Of a stretch of 64,000 nucleotides of DNA, positions 1 through 9,731 are shown piece by piece; positions within the stretch are counted from its first letter, which is position 1; each line of letters starts with the position of its first letter. Made by a program: the position numbers and the translations under genes. Location: contig JAKOGH010000685.1 in assembly GCA_024811115.1 (NCBI GenBank), forward strand, positions 1-64,000, written 5' to 3'. The notes beneath the pieces were generated by a model. The model worked only from the letters and a program-made list of their open reading frames with translations, ran no database searches and was not told where the DNA came from. The stretch is from Terana coerulea. Its lineage: Eukaryota; Basidiomycota; Agaricomycetes; Polyporales; Phanerochaetaceae.

Positions 1-184
1 CTTGAGCATGGACAGCAGCATTTCCGGACCAAATGACACTGTTAACTCCTTGCACCAAGCTCCCCACCAACAGCCACCCAATCAAGGCCAGAACGGCGAT
101 GTTTCGTGAATTCGCATGCAGAAGCGTCAAAGCAACGAGGAAGACGGCAGAGAGAAAAGAGAGGATAGACAGCTCGGGTCGCAT
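1..184 (-). CDS. STE3-type pheromone receptor, 5' end only (receptor 1)
   Basis: This is the first exon of a G-protein-coupled pheromone receptor, cut by the window start. The ATG is at 184-182 and about 61 codons are visible. The protein begins MRPELSILSFLSAVFLVA and contains GVNSVIWSGNAAVHAQ. The same arrangement (a first helix, a second helix ending in a GVNSxxW motif, then a short loop leading to a VWCDI motif) is seen in the first exons of the other four receptors in this window. VWCDI would lie just outside. The family is known to bind farnesylated peptide pheromones at the plasma membrane. That this is a mating receptor and not a non-mating paralogue is an inference from its neighbours. 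Confidence 0.85.
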   Translation of the reverse strand, partial: MRPELSILSFLSAVFLVALTLLHANSRNIAVLALIGWLLVGSLVQGVNSVIWSGNAAVHAQ

Positions 185-1189
185 GGTCGGCCGTCCAGTC
201 GATCCAGCGAGAGCGCGGCGCACTTCGTATAGCTACAGCTTGGGGTATACAGAGAGGAATAGTTCCTCCCTTCCTCCCGCGAGCCTGGCAATATCAGGCA
301 TCACCGTCAGCCCGTGCGCTTTACTGGGCGGCGAAGAGGAGTTCGAAACTACAAAAGGTTGCCAACCTGGAAACAATGCCATGGGGCTAGAAGGCGCTGG
401 AGAATGCAGAGGACGTCACAGGCAGCAATGCTCGCGCCGCAAGGCCGTGCACACAACAAGTGGACGACCGCAATGGGCACCCGTCCCAAAGGGGCAGACT
501 CTATGAGCATGCCTAAACTGGGCAGGTGTTGTTGTTCTCGTGAGCAGAGCGGCAATTTTGGCGAGTTAAGCGAGAGATAGCGACTTTCTGCGCGCTGAAG
601 TCGCTCTTAGTGTCCATATGGCGGGTATGGCGTGTCAATAACTGCCATGAGCCCCTGTTACAGCCCAAAGAAAAACAAAATGGGTCTTCGGTACCGGGTA
701 AACACGGGAGACTCACCTCAGGGCGGCCAGTTTGTATGCAAAGCATGCGCCTGGTGAGTTTGTATGTTTTCTTCATACTGCAGGAATTTGTGGTCACAGC
801 ATCGCAGCCCAGCGTTTGGACTGTACACATTACAGCCTCGAGGAGATGATGAGAAGCAGATGTGAGAGAGTTGCGGGCGTCTAGGGCAATCCCATCGAAA
901 CACGGGTTTTGCCGGAGGCTTGGTGGCGCTTCAGAGCGCTTTACAGCTTCTTTGTTCACACCGCCATGTACGACAAGTCATCCAAGCTGACTGACACTGT
1001 GCGATCTCTGCCACCCTTTCGTTTCGTCGCTGCGAACTAAGATGACCAACACTATTCTACAAACATGTCCACTATAATGTAGAGCTGGTGCACCTCTTTC
1101 CAGAACCCTTGCTGTGCTTTGGACAGGCTACACACCACTGGCAGTAGGTCTCCTTACGATAATGCTTTGCCATCTAGTCGAGCTGCATG
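185..1189. other. Intergenic, no convincing gene
   Basis: This stretch lies upstream of receptor 1. Open frames on both strands here are short, lack family features and have no coherent splice pattern. I searched both strands for a CaaX-ending small ORF and found none. Confidence 0.5.
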
Positions 1190-1574
1190 CTAATGCTGGA
1201 TGTCTTGTAGTGACTGGTGCCCTCCCCTGTGCCTGATGGATGTTCCAAATGCGGTTAGTACCGAGGTGTTCCGCATGAAGCGTCAGCGAAGAACGTGAAC
1301 TTGTACGTCCGCGCCAGCTCACAGGGATCTGTCTCGAACGACTCACATTGCTTTGCATGCCAATCCATAGTCTTCGATTGTCCGGTCGATTCGGTCCAAT
1401 TGTTCCCTGGTCCGTACCGTGAAACCCCTAGATTCGACGCAAGATAGCAAGACAATAAGCAAGTGCTTACGTAAGCCGATCTAATTGTCTTTGCCCAAAG
1501 GGTCCGCTTGTCAAGGATGTGTGGTCAACTGCCTCATAAACTACTGGGAATGGCGAGCGCGCTCTTTCATCCAT
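1190..1574 (-). CDS. Possible small three-exon gene, unknown function
   Basis: I do not recognise this protein. A model with exons 1574-1471, 1427-1347 and 1232-1190 is in phase throughout and encodes 75 residues beginning MDERARSPFPVVYEAV and ending in HQSLQDIQH. The second intron has a GTGAGT donor, a TACTAAC branch site and a CAG acceptor. The first intron is only 43 nt, which is short for this group. An alternative frame across the middle exon would give a Cys-containing peptide ending CGTPRY. No signal peptide or domain is visible. It could be a chance arrangement. Confidence 0.25.
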
Positions 1575-1674
1575 CACCCTGTCACCCTATCCCTGCGCCT
1601 TCCACTGTCGGCCTGTGCAACTGCAGAGGTCTCTTGAATCAACTGTACTGGTTGCACACTCCATCTCGAGCAGC

Positions 1675-2480
1675 ATGATGCCCTACAATCTTTGGCTATA
1701 CACACTTACATTTTTAACGGGTGAGTCTTCCCGTGATACACCTAGAGCATTGTATTCACCTCTCTGTGCTAGCATCTCAGGTCGCCATCGGCCGTCCGTT
1801 GGATCAATACTCAGTGGACTTGAGGTCGTGCGACGCCGTAGCGGAGTCCATTCCACTGGCTGAGCAAGTGAGTGGCCTTTTCATAGTGCCCTTCGTCTGT
1901 TCTGACGTCTTTCCTGCAGAAGTGTGTCGATTTGCGAGCCAATACGCCTTGCTCAAGAGGTAAGCATTACCTCGCTCAATGAGCTGCTTGTATGATACTC
2001 ACCAGTGTCTATTAGACGTGCGATCAAGGGCTAGCATGCACATGCGACATCGCTCCGCCGCCGATGGTCAAATCCTGCTTCGAGTGCCACTCAGAGCTGC
2101 ATGATGATTCTGGCAGCTTCACAGCGTATACCCGGGCAATCTCACGTGCGCATCAGATCATACTACACCGCCTACACCTCTCTGACTGATTGCCCGCCCT
2201 TGCTCCAGTGTATGCCGAACTCTGCAGTCCAGAAGCCCCTCAAACAGTATCCATGATCGTCATACATAGTGACGCGTCTCCGCCGCTCAACGACACCACC
2301 CAGCCACTATCGCTCGACAAGCGCGAAAGAACTCTGCCATGCGTGTATGGCGTCCCTTCCTTCACTTCCCGTTTACCACCAGGACCTGCTGTCATCTTCG
2401 TTTATGATAGGAGAATAGTAATGTTCGCCGTATTTTGCATCGCTGTAGCCGTATGTATCATAGAGCGCCGCAAAAAGTAA
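1675..2480 (+). CDS. Cys-rich secreted/single-pass membrane protein, unknown function
   Basis: Five exons (1675-1720, 1773-1867, 1920-1959, 2035-2145, 2209-2480) splice in phase with GT-AG introns to 187 residues. The N-terminus (MMPYNLWLYTLTFLTA) is a short signal peptide. The middle has a cysteine cluster including ACTCDIAPPP and KSCFECHSEL, a spacing like that of many small secreted Cys-rich proteins of basidiomycetes. The C-terminus has a hydrophobic helix (MFAVFCIAVAVCII) followed by ERRKK and a stop, which suggests a type I membrane protein with a basic cytosolic end. A linker rich in Pro, Ser and Thr separates the two parts. It sits between receptor 1 and a pheromone gene. I do not recognise the family and assign no role; the splice model is the main uncertainty. 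Confidence 0.6.
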
Positions 2481-2931
2481 CAAGCCACGCTTACTGTCCA
2501 GTTCGTACTTACGAGAAAAAGGCGCAAGGGCGCACACGAGGCGGAGAGGTATGCATCAGAAAGCTATACAGCCTCAAGCTCACGATGCACAACAAAATGT
2601 AGGATGAATAGACATTAAACATCAGCGCCATGCCGTCTAGATGTGTATATGATACATGCAGGAATAGCCCGTGTAGCGATACAGTGATGTTCTTCCCCTT
2701 TCCGTACACAGTCCCTGACGTCCCCTGCCTCCTCTAGCACCTTTCACAGCTCGCCCAGCGGAAGCTTGTGTATATCCGTGTTCTAAATAATTCTATAGCA
2801 AACAAGTCGTGGTACAGAGCCCTTCATGAACTGGACGAGGTCTGCAGGGGAGCAAGACAATCAGTATCCATGGACCAGTGACAAAACAGCAGATAGCGTA
2901 CTAAGCTCCGAGAGTCTCGTACGTACTTAAA

Positions 2932-3099
2932 TTAGGAGATGATGCACATGGCAGGGAATAGCCCTCCGTTGTTGGTTTGCTGGTGGTCGCAATCGGTAGG
3001 GATTAGGCCGGTCGCATCGTGTACTTGGGCCTGGGCAGGCGCCGAGGAGTCAGGGAGGGAGCCTGAGAAGAGGAATAGCTCGTCTTCGAAAGAGTCCAT
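2932..3099 (-). CDS. Lipopeptide pheromone precursor 1 (CIIS CaaX)
   Basis: A 55-residue precursor starts MDSFEDELFLFSGSLPDS and ends FPAMCIIS. The C-terminal Cys-aliphatic-aliphatic-X box is the signal for farnesylation, removal of the last three residues and carboxyl methylation. Known precursors of this family are also cut inside, often after an acidic-plus-basic pair. Here the likely site is the Asp-His in TDCDH, giving a mature peptide of about 13 residues (QQTNNGGLFPAMC). The frame is open further upstream, but the MDSF start matches the M-D-x-F starts of the precursors at 9573 and 11014. It lies among STE3 genes, so a mating role is a strong inference. Which receptor it activates cannot be read from sequence. 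Confidence 0.85.
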   Translation of the reverse strand: MDSFEDELFLFSGSLPDSSAPAQAQVHDATGLIPTDCDHQQTNNGGLFPAMCIIS

Positions 3100-3238
3100 G
3101 GCGACGGAAGTAGTAAATTGTGTTGAAAAAATGTAGAGAGCGTGTTCGTGAGAGGGGTGCGCTTGTGTGAGATTTGAAACTTGAAGCTCAGTGGAGGGTA
3201 GCCGGTGGTGGAAAAGCGTCGCAGAGGAACATTGGCAT

Positions 3239-3244
3239 GTTATA
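3239..3244 (-). promoter_or_regulatory. Possible TATA element of pheromone gene 1
   Basis: TATAAC on the minus strand lies 140 bases before the ATG at 3099, a distance like that of the clearer TATA boxes of the other pheromone genes. A second AT-rich run lies near 3300-3320. Confidence 0.3.
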
Positions 3245-3814
3245 GCTAAACGTACAGCAACATCCACCACGCGTGGGATATCAATGCCCATTGTTACCTC
3301 AATATAATATAAACGTTGAGAACAATGGCCGTATTGGTGGGCATTGTAGTGAGCTGGTTGATACCGCCGTGAGTGACTCCATTGTCCACAAGCTCTGGCG
3401 CTTGTTGGCCCGAGCCACCCATTGTTTGCGTGTGTTTGATTCTGGGGTTGCCGCATGCCATATTGGGAGTTTCGGGCTTTTGTTTGAGCTGTGGATGACG
3501 GGCCTGGAGTGACTGCTCAGGTACCGCAAGGAAACCAAGTCCTAAAACAGTATGTTATGAAGAGTAGTGCAATCTTCTACCACCAGCCTGAGGATGGCCA
3601 ACCATGACATATCTATGCGCGGAACTACCTCTCATGACACACGAGGCAACTTGACGGCCCCGCTGGATTTGTAGACACAATCATCGTGACGCTCATGACC
3701 CGTCCAATTCTCTGTAAATTGAGAAATATTTGAAAAGGTACACATAAAACCCCAAAACGTCCAGAAACAGAGAAACCCCAGGAACAAATCCAATGTTACG
3801 TCCGTCGTCAATGC
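3245..3814. other. Intergenic, no gene seen
   Basis: The stretch lies between the upstream region of pheromone gene 1 and the 3' end of the first glycine-rich gene. No coherent coding signal was seen on either strand. Confidence 0.5.
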
Positions 3815-4504
3815 TCACGCCCGACCACCTTGACCACCAGAAGCGCTCCCCGATACAGTGATGCCACCGCTCCCACCCGAGCTACCACCAAGGTTCACAA
3901 TCCCAGAGCCCGTGTTCGTCACCGACCCACCATTCGCAGTCCCAGTGCTCCCTGTCGTCGCACTCCCGCCGCTTCCTCCGCTTCCACCGAAGATCCCAGC
4001 GCTGCCGCCGTCGCCACCGGCCGCGCTTCCGCTCAGAGTGAGCCCGCCGCTGCCACCCTTGCTCGCGACGTCCCAAACCCGACGTTGTAAATGCCCGAGC
4101 CGGCGTTGGTGACCGAACCGCCGTTCGCACTCCCGGAGTTTCCGGTGCTCGCGCTGCCGCCGCTCCCACCGGTGCCGACGCCGAAGAGGCTGCCATAGCC
4201 GCCATCTCCACCAGCTGCGCTGCCAGTGCCGGAAGCGCCACCGCTACCTCCCTTGGCTGAAAGAGACAGTCACGATCAGAGCATGTGCATATATGTAGGA
4301 CGACTTACAAGCTCCGATGTTGACGATACCGAAGCCGCTGTTGGTAACGGAGCCACCGTTGACACTGCCCGAGCTGCCAGTCGAGGCGCTGCCGCCGCTG
4401 CCACCCTTGCCGGAGGCGACGATGGGCAGGAAGCTGACCGGGACAGCAAGCGCCGTGTTAACCGCGGCAGCGAGGACAATGAGAGCGGCGAATGAAGAAC
4501 GCAT
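3815..4504 (-). CDS. Secreted glycine-rich repeat protein, copy 1
   Basis: The exons are 4504-4309 and 4256-3815, joined by a GTAAGT...CAG intron. The protein starts with a clear signal peptide (MRSSFAALIVLAAAVNTALA) and is then almost wholly Gly/Ser/Ala with repeats of the form NGGSVTNxGxGIxNxG. Three repeat units are seen, spaced by GGSGG runs. This suggests an extracellular or cell-wall structural protein; I know of no defined family. Reading is continuous except near 4070-4078, where the sequence TTTGGGACGTCG is two bases longer (or one shorter) than needed; the second copy reads TTTGGCGTCG there. The total would be about 211 residues. It is the left half of an inverted duplication. Confidence 0.65.
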
Positions 4505-4613
4505 GTTGGGCAAGGTGGTGAGGAAAGGATGTGTGAAGCGGAGATGTGGTAGCAGTAGTAAGCTGAGACTCGAAGGTGAGACTGGCTTGAGGTAGAAGCG
4601 AGAATGCACGAGG

Positions 4614-4621
4614 TATATATA
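4614..4621 (-). promoter_or_regulatory. TATA box of glycine-rich gene copy 1
   Basis: The palindromic GGTATATATACC lies about 110 bases before the ATG at 4504. The second copy has TATTTATA at the same distance. Confidence 0.55.
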
Positions 4622-4876
4622 CCATTGTGTGTCCTACAGTGCCCTGAACCGTACATGGCTGACTTGCGACAGGTAGCAGTTGTCGAATACACCCCTATCT
4701 ATTCAGGAGTACAGGAGTAAACGATCCTGCCTAGACAAACAAAAGCGGTCTTGTAAGCATTCGAGAGACTCCATAAACGGACATACGTACCTGGAATCTC
4801 CGTGCGAGTTCTTTGTGGCGTCCGCGATCTTCGATCCCTGTGTATCCCAAATCGAGCGTATCCACAATCTGGGTTG

Positions 4877-5783
4877 GCCCAGCCCGGTGAACAGTCCGGT
4901 GAACAGACCACATCAAGGCTGAATAAAACAGGTCCGTGTTTCCCCTATTCTCCTTTCCTCCTTGATCGGGGCGGAAAGTCGCTCCCTTTCAGAGGCGAGA
5001 TCTGGTAACATGCGCACATGGCCCCGTTGGTCTCGTATTCCTCGAGTCCACGCTGTCTGGCTGGCGACCGGCGCAGCTACAAAAAACATAGTGGTTTAGA
5101 CATTGTCAGCGCCAGGAGTGTCATGTAGACTTACGATCACTTTCAGATGATGGACAACTCCTAAGTGACCTCGAATTGCATGCCAACTATGGAGTCCATA
5201 TCGCAGCGACGATTCTATAGCTTGCAACACACATAAGGTGCTGCCTCTCGCATCGGCTCTATACAGGCTGTGTAGCGATGAGAAACTCAAGTTGAGAGCA
5301 GTGCGATGTCAGCGTGAGTCAACTGGTCGGCGCTCTCTGTGCGAACACATTGTTTGTTCTTATTTTGCGAAACCTTTTGAATCTAACAGGACCAAATAGC
5401 ATAAGCGCTTGTCGGATATCCGACGCAATCGCGAGGGAACTCAACTTGAACTGCAACACTCTTATCCGATCCACTACATGATATCGTCCCATAATGACCA
5501 TGAATCAACGTTGTTTTAGAGGTCTTTCTTTTTAGGGACTCTGGTCTCTCTATCGACCTGTGATGGTGCATGCCCTCGTGCGCTCTCTGAAGTTCAGGAG
5601 TCACTGCTCCTCCATGGCGCCGGTGAGTGCGAGACTACCGTTGGAACATATTTCCCATTTTGAAGAATCCAACTCCTGATCATGACTTTTAGCTCTGCTT
5701 TTCTCCTGATCGAACAACAAGTAGTAAAGGAGGATAAGCACTGGCCTATTCTATCTAGTCATACAACGTCCAGATCAGCAGTC
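4877..5783. other. Spacer of the inverted duplication, no gene seen
   Basis: About 0.9 kb lies between the two arms. No conserved coding region, terminal repeat or transposase fragment was seen. Confidence 0.5.
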
Positions 5784-6035
5784 TGACCCACCCGAATTGC
5801 GGATACACTCAACCTGGGACGTACGGTGATCGTGGATAGCGGACGCCACAAAGAACTCTACGGAGTTTTCAGGTACGTATGTCTGTTTATGGAGTCTCTC
5901 AAATGCACACAAAACCGCTTTTGTTTGTCTCTGCAGGACCGTCACCTCCTGAATGCAGGATAGGAGTGAGCCGGAGGACTCCTGATCGTCGCGCGCCACG
6001 ATGCACGGTACAGGACACTATATGTCGCAGACAGG

Positions 6036-6043
6036 TATTTATA
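6036..6043 (+). promoter_or_regulatory. TATA-like box of glycine-rich gene copy 2
   Basis: TATTTATA lies about 110 bases before the ATG at 6153, the same spacing as in copy 1. Confidence 0.45.
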
Positions 6044-6152
6044 CCGCGCACATTCTCGCTTCTACCTCAAGCCAGTCTCACCTTCGAGTCTCAGCTTACT
6101 ACTGCTACCACATCTTCGCTTCACCCATTCTTTCCTCATCACCTTGCCCAAC

Positions 6153-6844
6153 ATGCGTTCTTCATTCGCCGCTCTCATCGTCCTCGCTGCCGCGGTTAAC
6201 ACGGCGCTTGCTGTCCCAGTCAGCTTCCTGCCCATCGTCGCCTCCGGCAAGGTGGCAGCGGCGGCAGCGCCTCGACCGGCAGCTCGGGAAGTGTCAATGG
6301 TGGCTCCGTGACCAACAGCGGCTTCGGTATTGTCAACATTGGGGCTTGTAAGTCGTCCTACATACTCTATGCACATGCTCTGATCGTGACTGTCTTTCTT
6401 TCAGCCAAGGGTGGCAGCGGTGGCGCCTCCGGTACAGGCAGCGCAGCTGGTGGAGATGGCGGCTACGGCAGCCTCTTCGGCGTCGGCACCGGTGGGAGCG
6501 GAGGCAGCGCGAGCACCGGCAACTCGGGAGTGCGAACGGCGGCTCGGTCACCAACTCCGGCTCAGGCATCTACAACGTCGGGTTTGGCGTCGCGAGCAAG
6601 GGCGGGAGCGGCGGGCTCACTCTGAGCGGAAGCGCGGCCGGGTGGCGACGGTGGCAGCGCTGGGATCTTCGGTGGTAGCGGTGGAAGCGGCGGGAGCGCG
6701 ACGACGGGCAGCACTGGGAGTGCGAATGGCGGGTCGGTGACGAACACAGGCTCTGGAATCGTGAACTTGGGTGGCAGCTCGGGCGGGAGCGGTGGTATCA
6801 CTGTGTCCGGAGGGGCTAAGGGTGGTCAGGGTGGTCAGGCATGA
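6153..6844 (+). CDS. Secreted glycine-rich repeat protein, copy 2 (three apparent indels)
   Basis: The exons are 6153-6347 and 6405-6844. The signal peptide is identical in reading to copy 1, followed by the same Gly/Ser repeats. Against copy 1 it lacks one G near 6250 (CAAGGTGG for CAAGGGTGG), lacks one G near 6527 (TCGGGAGTG), and has one extra G near 6641 (GCCGGGTGG). With these three corrections the frame is open to the TGA at 6842-6844 and gives about 211 residues. All three are in G runs and the repeats are otherwise conserved, which favours consensus errors. A real recent pseudogene is the alternative. The function is unknown; a cell-surface structural role is inferred. Confidence 0.6.
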
Positions 6845-7403
6845 GCATCTACGCTAGATTTATCTTTAGGGTTTCTTATTCTTTTGGGTTTCTTGTGCTG
6901 TTGACTGTCTTTGGGATTAAGGGGAGCATCAATGGTTTATGGACTTCAATATTGTTACTTCTTGGTGCGGGATCTTCACTTCATTGGTGCGACACTTCCT
7001 ATAAGTAACAGTTTCAATGCATGCCTCGCTCGTCACAGTTGCTCGGAAATTATAACTCTCTCTTTCCGCCTGACATTATCAACTGGACGAACGCGGTGTC
7101 GCTGGCCGTGGGCACTGTGCTGTGCCGGAATTATGTATCTGGGACTTAGTGAAGATATTTAGAGGGAGATTACCGCACGCAGAACCCGCAACACTCAATT
7201 ATCACACAAACAAGATCTATGCACAGCCTGATTTGGCCACAATGTATTAACATTCCCCGAGCGTAGTATACCTATGGAACCTAGAATACAATGGCAGTGA
7301 GTGATGGTAAGTACAACTGTGCTGAATCAACAGCACACGAGTCGGTCAATCCACAATGCGACTACAGAGCCAGAGGGAGAGGGCCGCTAGAGCAAAGTTA
7401 AAA
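6845..7403. other. Intergenic, no gene seen
   Basis: The stretch is the region between the convergent 3' ends of the glycine-rich copy 2 and receptor 2. The open frame at 6911-7162 has no coding character. Confidence 0.5.
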
Positions 7404-8906
7404 CTACACCGGCGATGAGACATCCTTTTGGGAACACTTATCTAACGGATAGGGGGAAAGACAGGTAGTACTCGACCACATATCGTCAGAGGACACGGAC
7501 TTTCCAGACTGGAGAGCAGGCGAGTGAGCGTAATCGTACAGAGGTAAGGCGCACGTAGAGTCAAGCGACCGCAGCTTAGCCCGAGAAGGCCGAGGGAAGC
7601 TTGTAAGGGGATAGTCTGTTTAGACGACAAGGTAAAGCTAGAGTGCTGTCAGTCCCGTCCCAGAATCAACGAGTAAGTGCGCACCTCGAGCTTTTCTCCG
7701 TGGCGCTATGCCCCATGTGTCCACTTAGGGTAGTACTAAGGAAGCGAACGGCCTTGCGATAGTTGCGTCGGGCCTCGTCAGCGAAGCCGAAGAACCCGAA
7801 GAAGACGAAGGCGCAGAGGAGCGGTAGGCTGCGGCTCAACTCGATGGACACGGTGCCGATTTTGTCGGTGCGCCACAGAAGAGCTGGATACAGGTCGACT
7901 TTAGAGTAGTGGTAGTGCGTATCGGACCAGCTGATCCACGGATCGACTTTGGCCCTAGCGAGACTGAGATACATGCCGTACGATGCGATAGGCACCGTGA
8001 GGAGCATCTCGACAGTTGCTAGAGCCATCAAGCGCATGTACCGCGCTGCCGTGAGCGAAGAGTTCGAAGTGAGGAACTCGGCCAGCTGAGCACGGCGCAT
8101 GAGGAAAAGCTCGCAAAGTCAACGCTGCGTGAAACAATCAGCATCGAGTCCGTCCAAAACACTACATCGAAGACATACCGCAATACACTGCCGAAATCAA
8201 CCCAATGATGACGGGCCATGATATCGAGAGCGCGTAAGCGACGGGAGTGTTGTATGTGAATGGGTAACAGCCGAGTTCTTCATAAATGTCGTAACGATGA
8301 CCTGTAGAAGGTTTAGTGAGTAAAATAGGAGAATTTGTAAGCGACATACCAGAAACGACGTATTCTATGTTCAGAGCGGTCAGTAAAGTCGTCGCGCGAA
8401 TGACGGAGAGCCACGTACGCATAACAATTTGTATAATCGGAACGCCAACTCCAATGAGTAGATCTACTAAAAGATCCTGTGGATGCGTCAATATCGGAAT
8501 CCTCTTCCAGAAAGTCAGACCTACCCGGCTCTTCCGCGAAGACGTAGCGGTCTGTGAACTTGCAATCTTATACAACCGGCGGATGATGCAAAGCGAGGCA
8601 CATGGTATGGCAACCGCTGAAGCCACAATGATGCGCGAGGCTACAAGCCAAGCATAAGTCGGTGAGGACCAAAGCGGAGATCCAGAAGGACTCACATATG
8701 TCGCACCAGACCGGTGCACGGTTGATTGCATCGTCGCGCCAGACAATCGAGTTGATGCCCAAGTTCAAGCAGGCAATGGACGTCCATATCATGTATAGAC
8801 ATGTGCTAGCATTCCAAGCCTGTAGATGCCAGGGTAGTGGGATGAGGACCACGACGGAAGCTACGAGGGCAAGCACTGAAAAGACTGGGTAGGTTGGATC
8901 CGACAT
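7404..8906 (-). CDS. STE3-type pheromone receptor 2 (one apparent +1 frameshift)
   Basis: Seven exons can be fitted: 8906-8696, 8640-8525, 8476-8419, 8364-8350, 8301-8179, 8124-7685 and 7599-7404. The start MSDPTYPVFSVLALVAS follows the family pattern. Landmarks are GINSIVW, PVWCDI, ASLCIIRRLYKIA, YVVSGHRYDIYEELGC and FGFADEARRNYR, followed by a Ser-rich cytosolic tail. The fourth exon is only 15 nt. Every exon junction is in phase except that exon 6 needs one base removed near 8101-8110: the expected ALTLRAF is followed by FLMRRAQLAEFL only after a one-base shift. With that correction the protein is about 385 residues, a normal length. It is divergent from pheromone gene 2, with about 670 bases between the starts. 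The receptor role is firm; whether this copy is functional depends on the shift. Confidence 0.85.
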
Positions 8907-9572
8907 TTGAGTGACCAGCACGGAGGATAGTCGAGGGTGAGGAGGCAGGGGCCTCTGAAGTTCCCTGAGACCATGTTTGCCGTATTAAACCAAGAGCAAA
9001 GCATTGTGACCACGATGTAACATCGGGCAACGAGGATGGAGGGAACAGTAGACAATGGGCCACCCGGCGCTTAGCACCAAAGCGTGCCCTTTGTCGGGAG
9101 CGCCCGAGCGCCCGCCGCCGTCGGCGTTCCCCGCCCAGCCCGAGGCTCGACGCTTTGATGCCAACGTCCACCAGGAGTTCGAGACGGCGATCATGCACGT
9201 CGGTGCGATGTCCGTAGGGCCTTCGAGCAGTCGATTTGTGCTACCTACTAAGGCAGCAGCGAGGTGCGCAGGCTTGTGCTCCCCAATTTACCTTTGTTCT
9301 CACGAGTTACAAACCAGTTTACGGGACCATTGTCTATGCACTCAAACGATTTTTCGTTTCCACGAGATAATTTTGAACAACAAGTATTGTTTCCACGCGG
9401 CCTATAAAAAGGGGTTAACCTGATTATTTTCCCCCAGTACTCGTACACCCCCGTAATTATCCTACCCGCCGCTTGTCAGGCGACTCCTCGTACGTTATCC
9501 CTACCCTTATAGTCGAGCTCATCACTTACACTGTAATACTCATAGGTCTAAACGACAATATTCCATCATATC
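8907..9572. promoter_or_regulatory. Divergent upstream region of receptor 2 and pheromone gene 2
   Basis: The region holds the promoter of receptor 2 on the minus strand and of the pheromone gene on the plus strand. A GC-rich patch at 9055-9240 is open in more than one frame and has some coding-like codon use, but I see no family or splice context for it. Confidence 0.5.
9403..9410 (+). promoter_or_regulatory. TATA box of pheromone gene 2
   Basis: TATAAAAA lies 163-170 bases upstream of the ATG at 9573. Confidence 0.6.
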
Positions 9573-9731
9573 ATGGACGACTTCACTTCCTTTGACTTAT
9601 CCGACCTCGTTGTCGTGCAACCACTTCCCGACATCGCACCGCTCTACAGTGATCCGGGAGGTGGAGACATCCCCTTGGATATGGAGCACGATGGCGGCAG
9701 CGGGTCGATGTTCTTCTGCGTCGTCGCGTAA
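9573..9731 (+). CDS. Lipopeptide pheromone precursor 2 (CVVA CaaX)
   Basis: A 52-residue precursor begins MDDFTSFDLSDLVVVQ and ends SMFFCVVA, a typical CaaX box for farnesylation. The Glu-His pair in DMEHDGG is the likely internal cleavage site, leaving a mature peptide of about 10 residues (DGGSGSMFFC). The ORF is too short for routine gene finding. It has its own TATA box and is transcribed away from receptor 2. The length, the acidic N-terminal half and the CaaX end match known agaricomycete precursors. The partner receptor is unknown. Confidence 0.9.
   Translation: MDDFTSFDLSDLVVVQPLPDIAPLYSDPGGGDIPLDMEHDGGSGSMFFCVVA

Larger units (their letters stand above)
3815..4876 (-). repeat. Left arm of inverted duplication (glycine-rich gene plus promoter)
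   Basis: The reverse complement of this stretch matches 5784-6844 over the gene, its leader and some 370 bases of upstream DNA. Shared segments include CATTCTCGCTTCTACCTC just before the start codon and GCGGACGCCACAAAGAACTC far upstream. The arms differ by many substitutions and small indels, so the duplication is not recent. Borders were estimated by eye. Confidence 0.75.
5784..6844 (+). repeat. Right arm of inverted duplication
   Basis: This is the counterpart of 3815-4876 in opposite orientation, so the two gene copies are divergently transcribed away from the spacer. Confidence 0.75.

Noticed and set aside
513..959. A minus-strand frame ending in TCPV, considered as a pheromone
   Set aside because: The Cys is followed by only two residues, so there is no CaaX box, and the length is wrong.
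3882..4241. An Arg-rich frame over the glycine-rich gene copy 1
   Set aside because: It is the same strand in the wrong frame; Gly/Ser codons read out of frame give Arg-rich products.
6911..7162. A plus-strand frame after glycine-rich gene copy 2
   Set aside because: No homology, no splice context and no codon bias.
8806..9240. Overlapping open frames on both strands in a GC-rich patch
   Set aside because: They are open because of high GC; no family was recognised and they overlap the promoter and first exon of receptor 2.
9380..9400. Possible pheromone-response element near ATTGT motifs upstream of pheromone 2
   Set aside because: The short HMG-box-like core occurs by chance too often, and no repeated element was seen before the other pheromone genes.
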